Shown in pieces: positions 1-5,572 of a stretch of DNA of 10,654 bases. Under the pieces are notes generated by a model, which had not been told where the DNA came from, made no database searches, and saw only the letters and a program-made list of their open reading frames with translations. The DNA lies in contig CAAEOZ010000249.1 in assembly GCA_900757715.1 (NCBI GenBank), forward strand, positions 1 through 10,654, given 5' to 3'. The position numbers and the translations under genes are program-made. The stretch is from an uncultured Veillonella sp. (GTDB lineage Bacteria; Bacillota; Negativicutes; Veillonellales; Veillonellaceae). Every line of letters starts with the position of its first letter. The stretch's first letter is position 1.

Positions 1-200
1 CATTGTTGCTGGTAGAAAGCAGCCAGTTGTCCCGGATACCACATATAGCGACTGTTCCATTCCTCCTGAGATTGCCGGCTCACGATGGTTACATTAGGAG
101 CCAGAGAAGGATCGAACTCTTTTGTCTGGGCATAACAACATAGAAATGATACAGTCATCAGAATGCCTAATAACTTAATTTTTTTATTCATGTTTTTCAT
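1..200 (-). CDS. Secreted protein, N-terminal fragment; candidate GH78-type alpha-L-rhamnosidase
   Basis: This is the first 66 codons of a minus-strand gene that leaves the window at base 1. The start is at 200, with an alternative ATG three codons on at 191; neither has a clear Shine-Dalgarno. The N-terminus has Lys residues, a hydrophobic stretch (LLGILMTVSFL) and a likely signal peptidase I site after CYA near residue 24, so the product should be exported to the periplasm or outer membrane. No good lipobox is present. The mature start reads SLAPNVTIVSRQS and then EEWNSRYMWYPGQLAAF. A WYPG-type motif early in the mature protein resembles the N-terminal region of Bacteroides GH78 alpha-L-rhamnosidases as I remember them, which also suits a PUL next to uronyl hydrolases. 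The family call rests on about 40 mature residues and is tentative; the existence of a secreted protein is much firmer. The first 120 bases have 60 G/C, richer than the neighbouring genes. Confidence 0.6.
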   Translation of the reverse strand, partial: MKNMNKKIKLLGILMTVSFLCCYAQTKEFDPSLAPNVTIVSRQSQEEWNSRYMWYPGQLAAFYQQQ

Positions 201-427
201 CTACTATAAATTCCATGCAAATATCGGAACATAAAATTATAGTAACTATGGATTCCTGTTCATTTCTTTGTATTATAGTACAATTCCTTTTTATTATTCA
301 TCCAAAGTATTTTCCATTACGGCAATTTATGAGTTCAACATTTTTTCTCTGAAATACTAAACTAGAATAAACAATAACAATACTTTATTATGATCAATAG
401 TACAGTACGGACAATAAATTGCACTAT
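201..427. other. AT-rich intergenic spacer, presumed leader of the downstream gene
   Basis: This is the non-coding stretch between the hairpin after the GH2 gene and the start at 200. It is very AT-rich. I looked on the minus strand for the Bacteroides promoter pattern (TTTG near -33, TAnnTTTG near -7). Only imperfect partial matches occur, at 218-225 (GATATTTG) and around 303-309 (TACTTTG), neither with a properly spaced upstream TTTG. A promoter for the 200-to-1 gene is plausible here because a terminator-like hairpin precedes it, but none can be assigned. No small ORF, tRNA or repeat was recognised. Confidence 0.4.
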
Positions 428-482
428 TTAAAAAGAAAGAATCCGTATCAAAAGTGTTTTGAGACAAATTCTTTCTTTTTAA
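428..482 (-). terminator. Long stem-loop 17 bases after the GH2 stop, likely transcription terminator
   Basis: Bases 428-442 and 468-482 are perfect reverse complements (15 bp, mostly A/T). Inside, after a small internal loop, 445-446 pair with 464-465 and 448-453 pair with 457-462, closing on a 3-base loop. In the minus-strand transcript the 3' arm is U-rich (AUUCUUUCUUUUUAA), so the arm itself supplies the U-tract. It sits just past the GH2 stop codon and before a long gap, which is where the end of the GH105-DUF2264-GH2 transcript is expected. The near-symmetry means it could act on either strand, but no plus-strand gene is seen. Confidence 0.6.
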
Positions 483-499
483 GACTCTTTTGTCACATA

Positions 500-3070
500 T
501 CAAAGTTTCCGTACCTTAATACCAGCTAAAAACGGTTCTCCTTTCACTGCCCCTGCACTAATAACAATATGATCATGTTCGTTTCGAATAATATAGCGAC
601 GCTTAAAGGCAGTACGATGCTTTCCTCCATCAATTGGAGAAAAATTAGTTTCTACTTGTTTTCCACAAATGGAAATATGAAAACGTGTTTCTCCCGAATG
701 CTTTTCTTCTTTATTCTTATTTAAAAGATTGGCCAACTGAGCAGCAGGTTTAGTAACATCTGCTATAAGCAGTTCTATTTCATACTCTCCTATAGGAGCA
801 TCGATTTTATAACTCCAGTTTCCTTCACGCCACGTCTGGTATATTGGCCCATCTAAAGTATTATAAATTTCAGAGGTAGTGCTATGCGCTTTTCCACCTA
901 TATATCCCCAACCTCCCGCAGTATAAGGTTGATCAGGTAACCAAGTAAGATTACTGATATCTGACGTAAAGTAACAATTACTTCCTACATTAATTGCCAA
1001 TTCATCTCCTTCAGCTATATTAGGAAGTGACTTGAACTGAATTGTCATAGCATCTTGAACTGTTTTCCCATTTTTGATTCCTTGCGCCATAAGAACTGAT
1101 ATACCTTCCGGTAAAATTACATTAAAGACAGTGTGACAATTAGCTATCTTTTGACATCCTATTGATTGTCCGTTAATAAACAATTCCACTTCCGGCATAT
1201 TTGAATAAATTTTAATGGACTGTGGCTTATTTATTTCCCCAGTACGCATTTCCCAATCACGGCTGGCAATTCTTATTACTGGAATATCTTTCCGCCACAT
1301 AGCCTTAAAATAGTAAGCCACATCCTTCCATATACGGTTATTATAAGCCAATCCCTTATTGTTTACTCTAGGCATTGACTCCTGGCGAGCAGCCACATTA
1401 AAATCAATGAAATTCCAATAAGCGCATCCACTAATCCATTCTGTATTCTCTATAAAAGGAAGATAATGTTCTATATACGTTTGTTGATATTCGATACTAA
1501 AATCAAAGGCACGTCCTTGAGTGGAATGCAGCCGCTTGTCACTGCCTGCTCCCCATTCACTGATAATCATAGGTTGGTCAGGGTAACGACGATGTTGATC
1601 TTCACACCATGCATTAAAATCTTTTAATTTATCAACATACCAACCATGATATAAATTCCAACCTACTACGTCTACTAGATTCAAACCTATTTCATTGTAT
1701 AGATTGGTCATATTAAATGCCATAACACTGGCTCTTCCTGGATCTTCTTCTTTCAGAACGGCTTCCAGTCGTTGTGCTAGATTTACCGTGCGCTCTTTAC
1801 ATGCTAGCCACTCAGGTTTACCAATGGAAGGAGCAGTAAGAAGAATTTCGTTCATATATCCCCATGTTATAACAGATGAATGATTATAATGCTGGCGAAT
1901 CATCTCACGCAGATTATATTCACAATTATCATCATATCCAGGTGTATTCGGTACAATATTAATGATAGGAATTTCCTCCCATGCCAATAGTCCCAATTCG
2001 TCACACATTTCCAATATTGCATCATCTTGTGGAAAATGTGAAATACGAATAAAGTTACATCCCAACTCTTTCATTAAAAATATGTCTCGTCGATGGGCTT
2101 CGTCATCTAAAGCTACCCCTGCCGGAGCTTGATCTTGATGACGATTGAGTCCACGTAATTTATAAGATTTTCCATTAAGGAAAAAACCTTTACTTCCATC
2201 AAAGGTAAACCAGCGAAATCCCACCTTATGATTTTTTTCATCCAATAGCTTTCCTGACTTCGGATCTACCAAGGTAGTTTTTACCAAATAAAGTGAAGGA
2301 GTTTCTGGACTCCACAAATCAGGACTCTCAATAGCACCAGATGTGTTTTCAAAAATATAGGTTTCGCCACTCTTAAGTTTTTGTTTTTGTTTAATAGTCT
2401 GCAAAAGTTTTCCTTGCGGACTATAAATTGCACTTCTGACTTCCAATATAGAACTTTCATGAGAATCATTAGTCACTTCACATTTTACTTTCAATACTCC
2501 TCTTTTTTCATTCACTACTGGAGTACTAATAAAAATTCCATCAGATCCCATATTGCTCATATTGAAGTGTTGTTTTGGAGTAGATATGAGCCATACATCT
2601 CTGTAGATCCCCCCCCAAAAAGTGAAATCTGCCGATATAGGAGTAATATCTTTTCTCCCATTGTCAACCGTAATCTCTATCAAATTCTCTTTTCTGATAT
2701 ACTCTGTTATATCTACAATACAAGCTGTATAACCACCTACATGACTGCCTACTTCCTTTCCATTCACTCTAATATTAGCAGCCTTACTAGCAGCATCTAT
2801 TTTCATATAATAACGACGTTCCGCAACAATTTCCGGTAAAACGAGAGTACGCCTGTAGAATCCCTTACCTTGATAATAATTTCGTTGTTGATAAGCATCT
2901 ATATTAAAAGTATGGGGGAGATTGACAGATTCCCATGATTCATCTATAGATTTCCGAAATTCCCAATTATCATTGATAGTCTTCATTTCCCGCTGCGCTT
3001 GTAAAGAGGTAACGACAAACATTACCACTATAGCCAACAAGCATCTCTTGAATAATACTTTATACTGCAT
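500..3070 (-). CDS. Secreted GH2 family beta-glycosidase with C-terminal malectin-like domain (beta-galactosidase or beta-glucuronidase)
   Basis: An exo-acting retaining beta-glycosidase of 856 residues. Residues 1-25 form a signal peptide ending near SLQAQ, with no lipobox, so it is probably periplasmic. The GH2 sugar-binding jelly roll spans about 30-165 and holds the hallmark FWGGIYRDVW (151-160). An Ig-like domain follows (about 170-288), then the TIM barrel (about 290-595) with RGLNRHQD (306-313), acid/base E408 in TWGYMNE, and nucleophile E505 in ISEWGAG. An Ig/DUF4982-like segment (about 605-682) precedes a malectin-like carbohydrate-binding domain (about 686-856) with the motif AGGWGYIGGK. 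Specificity is unsettled: the barrel resembles Bacteroides beta-galactosidases, but N570-x-K572 aligns with the NxK motif that binds the carboxylate in beta-glucuronidases. It begins 11 bases after the DUF2264 stop, as the last gene of this enzyme block. It contains a run of eight G residues within the conserved WGG codons. Confidence 0.93.
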   Translation of the reverse strand: MQYKVLFKRCLLAIVVMFVVTSLQAQREMKTINDNWEFRKSIDESWESVNLPHTFNIDAYQQRNYYQGKGFYRRTLVLPEIVAERRYYMKIDAASKAANIRVNGKEVGSHVGGYTACIVDITEYIRKENLIEITVDNGRKDITPISADFTFWGGIYRDVWLISTPKQHFNMSNMGSDGIFISTPVVNEKRGVLKVKCEVTNDSHESSILEVRSAIYSPQGKLLQTIKQKQKLKSGETYIFENTSGAIESPDLWSPETPSLYLVKTTLVDPKSGKLLDEKNHKVGFRWFTFDGSKGFFLNGKSYKLRGLNRHQDQAPAGVALDDEAHRRDIFLMKELGCNFIRISHFPQDDAILEMCDELGLLAWEEIPIINIVPNTPGYDDNCEYNLREMIRQHYNHSSVITWGYMNEILLTAPSIGKPEWLACKERTVNLAQRLEAVLKEEDPGRASVMAFNMTNLYNEIGLNLVDVVGWNLYHGWYVDKLKDFNAWCEDQHRRYPDQPMIISEWGAGSDKRLHSTQGRAFDFSIEYQQTYIEHYLPFIENTEWISGCAYWNFIDFNVAARQESMPRVNNKGLAYNNRIWKDVAYYFKAMWRKDIPVIRIASRDWEMRTGEINKPQSIKIYSNMPEVELFINGQSIGCQKIANCHTVFNVILPEGISVLMAQGIKNGKTVQDAMTIQFKSLPNIAEGDELAINVGSNCYFTSDISNLTWLPDQPYTAGGWGYIGGKAHSTTSEIYNTLDGPIYQTWREGNWSYKIDAPIGEYEIELLIADVTKPAAQLANLLNKNKEEKHSGETRFHISICGKQVETNFSPIDGGKHRTAFKRRYIIRNEHDHIVISAGAVKGEPFLAGIKVRKL
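2609..2616 (-). repeat. G8 homopolymer inside the GH2 coding sequence
   Basis: Eight consecutive C on the plus strand, read as eight G on the coding strand, encode W152-G153-G154 (TGG GGG GGG) of the conserved FWGGIYRDV motif. It stands out in an AT-rich gene. The reading frame is intact across it in this sequence. Confidence 0.9.
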
Positions 3071-3081
3071 ACATTATTTTT

Positions 3082-4344
3082 TTACTGGTAATTCATTGAG
3101 TGTTTTTCATAATATGTATGATCTTTAGGAAATTCTTCTCCTTCCCAAGCCTTTTTGGAAGTCCAAGATTCACTAGGGGAAGTCCAAAAAGGATGATCGG
3201 CTGACAAGCCCAATGGCAAAAATGCTAAAGATGCTAAATAAAGGCTTCCATTATTAGTATATACATTAGCCGTATGCGGCTGCTTACCGTTAAATCCCAA
3301 TGTGAGAAATCCTTTTTCATTAAAGTTTTGTCCATCAGCGAACATACGTTTTATAACGGCAGTCATTGCTGTTCTTACTTGACCATTACTAAGTTCTTCT
3401 GGTAACAATCCTTTCCAAACTATCAATGCTAAAGGTTGAAGTACCCCTGTGCGATAAGTTATGGAACGACCAAATACAGGAAATGCTCCTTCAGGAGATA
3501 TGAGATGTTCCAAAATAATACTATAACGTTGGATACGTTTAGTAACATGAGCAAAAGTTGTTCCCGCCCATTCCCGTTTTTTCTTTCCACCATCAGTAAG
3601 AACTTCCACGCATTCAAAAAACATAGGATGAATAACAAAACTGTTATAATAATCAAAGGCAAATGAAGGACCATCCGAATACCATCCATCACCAATATAC
3701 CATTCTGAAATTTTTCGCAAGGCAGAATCTATGCGGTAATAATCTGCTTTCGCTCCTACTTTATGAAGAAATGTTTCTATAGTAGATGAAAACAGCAACC
3801 AATTAGTATATAATGGATTAATCCGCCTTAATGCAACAAATTGATTTATATATCGTTCTTTTGTTACCTCATCAAGTGGCATCCAAAGTGAATTATATCC
3901 CCTAATAAAACTCTCAGCTATATAAGCCGCATCTACCAATGTTTGGAAATTTTCACTCCAAAGTAAATAATCAGGAGATAAGGGATCCACAGCATTTTTA
4001 TATCCTTGCAATGCCCAAGTTCTTAACTGTTTTCGCTGAATACCTTCCGCTGTATCATCATCTGGTAGCGAAAGCCATGGTGCAAGACCAGCCATTAAAC
4101 GTCCGAAACATTCCATATAAGAAACTCGCCGGTCACGTCCATCCCACGTAGGACTTAATTCAAGTTGCATGTTTTTTTGCAATTTTCCTTCACTGATATT
4201 ACTTAATACCGGTGCAGCCATCCGATACATGACATCACACCATATTTCACGATCAGCCATTTTCTTTGTCTTGTGCTTAGCGCACAAATCGGCAGAGAAA
4301 AACAAAAATAATATCGTACATCCAATTAAAATAAACTTATTCAT
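3082..4344 (-). CDS. Secreted DUF2264 family protein, putative (GH154-like) beta-glucuronidase
   Basis: A 420-residue protein that matches DUF2264 along its length. Recognisable blocks are SPTWDGRDRRVSYMECFGRL (64-83), LLWSENFQTLVDAAYIAE (127-144), TNWLLFSSTIETFLHKVG (180-197), WYIGDGWYSDGPSFAFDYYN (215-234, the strongest signature), SPEGAFPVFGRSITYRTG (283-300) and SLYLASLAFLPLGL (367-380). Such proteins are predicted alpha-helical toroids. From memory, DUF2264 members of B. theta arabinogalactan loci underlie GH154 (exo-beta-glucuronidase); this assignment is family knowledge, not something the sequence proves. The start at 4344 was preferred to the upstream in-frame ATG at 4383: it places a signal peptide (residues 1-22, ending ADLCA) at the very N-terminus, has an AAAAGG ribosome-binding site 8 bases upstream, and avoids an overlap with the GH105 gene. 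It lies between GH105 and GH2 with 13- and 11-base gaps, so co-expression is near certain. The length is usual for the single-domain Bacteroides form. Confidence 0.88.
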   Translation of the reverse strand: MNKFILIGCTILFLFFSADLCAKHKTKKMADREIWCDVMYRMAAPVLSNISEGKLQKNMQLELSPTWDGRDRRVSYMECFGRLMAGLAPWLSLPDDDTAEGIQRKQLRTWALQGYKNAVDPLSPDYLLWSENFQTLVDAAYIAESFIRGYNSLWMPLDEVTKERYINQFVALRRINPLYTNWLLFSSTIETFLHKVGAKADYYRIDSALRKISEWYIGDGWYSDGPSFAFDYYNSFVIHPMFFECVEVLTDGGKKKREWAGTTFAHVTKRIQRYSIILEHLISPEGAFPVFGRSITYRTGVLQPLALIVWKGLLPEELSNGQVRTAMTAVIKRMFADGQNFNEKGFLTLGFNGKQPHTANVYTNNGSLYLASLAFLPLGLSADHPFWTSPSESWTSKKAWEGEEFPKDHTYYEKHSMNYQ

Positions 4345-4352
4345 CTTCTTTA

Positions 4353-4358
4353 CCTTTT
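4353..4358 (-). promoter_or_regulatory. Ribosome-binding site deciding the DUF2264 start
   Basis: AAAAGG on the minus strand overlaps the TAA stop of the GH105 gene and stands 8 bases before the ATG at 4344. It supports that start over the ATG at 4383 and suggests coupled translation with GH105. Confidence 0.5.
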
Positions 4359-5479
4359 TATTGTAAGAAACGTACTCGTTCACAAGCAGCTAATAAAAAA
4401 GCTCCTATTCCAAAATTGAAACATGAATTAGCATCCACCACCTGCCCTGGTATTGCTTTTTCTCCGACAGGTTGAATATATCCGATTTTTCCATCAGCTT
4501 GCAATGCTGTTGTTTTAAGATAGTTCCAAGCCTTTTCTACAATAGGCGAATAAATATCCGCATTTAGCAATCCATTATTAATTCCCCACAGAAAGCCGTA
4601 AGTAAAAAGAGCAGTACCACTTGTTTCAGGACCCGGAGCTTGTTCCGGATCTATTAAACTACGTGTCCAATAGCCTTCAGGCTGTTGACAGGCAGCAATA
4701 GATTTTGCCATTGTCTGAAAACGAGTTATATATTCTTCACGATACTTATCCTCTGCCGGCAATTGTTTCAGTACTTTAGCAAATGCGGCAAATGCCCATC
4801 CATCTCCCCGTGACCAGAAATCTTTTTTTCCGTTTATTGTTTTATGAAACGGATACGGATATTTAGCATCACGATAATAAAGACCAACTTCCCTATCATA
4901 CATAATGCTGTCTGTTACTGTAAGGTATTGATGTAATTTCTCCAAATATAATGGATTCTTTGTTATATCATACATCTTCACCATGACAGGCATTACCATA
5001 TATAATGCATCAACCCAATGCCAGTAATCAAGTTTTGAAGTAGACATCTGATATTCCATTACTTCGCGGGCACGCGCTATTTTTATTGTATCAGGGTCAA
5101 GTTTATATAGATCGGCATAAGTTTGGAAACAAACTTGCCAATCACCAAAAAGAACATATTCCGGTGATTCTCCATAAGTGCTTCGCCACTCAGCTTTGTT
5201 GTTGCTGGTAGCTCCTTTCCATTGATTATAGTCAGCCCAATCAATAGAATATTGCAGATAATCCTTATTTCCAGTCAGTGCACAAACTTCCATATTTCCA
5301 GTATGATATACAGCATTGTCCCAAAATGACCGGACTTGTGGCTTATGCATAGACTGATAGCGCTGGTTCACACGATGAATTATTTCCAGTAATTCCTCAG
5401 AAGTCTCAGTATTTTCCTTTTTATTACTACAAGATGCTGCAAGCAATAATAATGCAACCATCCCCAATATACATTTCAT
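4358..5479 (-). CDS. GH105/GH88-type unsaturated uronyl hydrolase, lipoprotein
   Basis: A 373-residue enzyme of the (alpha/alpha)6-barrel unsaturated-uronyl hydrolase clan. Members hydrate the 4,5-double bond of a terminal unsaturated glucuronic or galacturonic acid left by polysaccharide lyases, releasing it from the oligosaccharide. Family marks are FGDWQVCFQTYADLY (111-125, with D113), HWVDALYMVMP (154-164, D157 being the expected general acid equivalent to YteR D143), FWSRGDGWAFAA (221-232) and GPETSGTALFTYGFLWGIN (283-301). The N-terminus is a lipoprotein signal, LLLAASC with C17 lipidated, followed by SNKKEN, a charged stretch loosely like a Bacteroidetes surface-export signal. It is therefore membrane-anchored, on the periplasmic or outer face, unlike the two enzymes after it. 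The loop before the WxRGxGW motif reads YYRDAKYPYPFHK and lacks an obvious counterpart of the usual His-containing segment, so the preferred sugar is uncertain. It follows susD after a 93-base gap with a hairpin and precedes DUF2264 by 13 bases. Confidence 0.9.
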   Translation of the reverse strand: MKCILGMVALLLLAASCSNKKENTETSEELLEIIHRVNQRYQSMHKPQVRSFWDNAVYHTGNMEVCALTGNKDYLQYSIDWADYNQWKGATSNNKAEWRSTYGESPEYVLFGDWQVCFQTYADLYKLDPDTIKIARAREVMEYQMSTSKLDYWHWVDALYMVMPVMVKMYDITKNPLYLEKLHQYLTVTDSIMYDREVGLYYRDAKYPYPFHKTINGKKDFWSRGDGWAFAAFAKVLKQLPAEDKYREEYITRFQTMAKSIAACQQPEGYWTRSLIDPEQAPGPETSGTALFTYGFLWGINNGLLNADIYSPIVEKAWNYLKTTALQADGKIGYIQPVGEKAIPGQVVDANSCFNFGIGAFLLAACERVRFLQ

Positions 5480-5508
5480 AAAGTCAATATTTAATTTGTA
5501 ATTGTTCT

Positions 5509-5558
5509 GAAGAAGTAAATTGACGCAACAGCCCCAATTGTATCAATTTACTTTCTTC
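5509..5558 (-). promoter_or_regulatory. Stem-loop between susD-like and GH105 genes (processing, attenuation or mRNA-stability element)
   Basis: Bases 5509-5523 and 5543-5558 form a 15-bp stem with a single bulged base; 5526-5528 can also pair with 5538-5540 within the loop. In the minus-strand RNA it starts 14 bases after the SusD stop codon and ends 29 bases before the GH105 start. No run of U follows, so a strong intrinsic terminator is unlikely. A partial terminator or a 3' stabiliser that keeps susCD mRNA more abundant than the enzyme mRNA is the likeliest role, by inference from how PUL operons behave. Confidence 0.5.
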
Positions 5559-5572
5559 AAATCTATTCTGAT

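Noticed and set aside
218..225. GATATTTG on the minus strand as a -7 promoter box for the gene at 200
   Set aside because: One mismatch to TAnnTTTG, no TTTG at the correct upstream distance, and it would leave a very short leader.
303..309. TACTTTG on the minus strand as a -7 box
   Set aside because: One base short of the consensus spacing, and the only TTG-like upstream element (near 328-338) is too far away.
391..408. Small palindromes TGATCA and GTACAGTAC in the spacer as operator sites
   Set aside because: Too short and isolated in AT-rich DNA to distinguish from chance.
2381..2839. 152-codon plus-strand open frame opposite GH2
   Set aside because: Composition is typical of an antisense shadow (many Ser, Ile, Tyr), with no domain, no ribosome-binding site and full overlap with a certain gene.
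4345..4383. Longer start for the DUF2264 gene at ATG 4383
   Set aside because: It adds 13 polar residues in front of the signal peptide and would overlap GH105 by 26 bases, whereas 4344 has a ribosome-binding site and a proper N-terminal signal.
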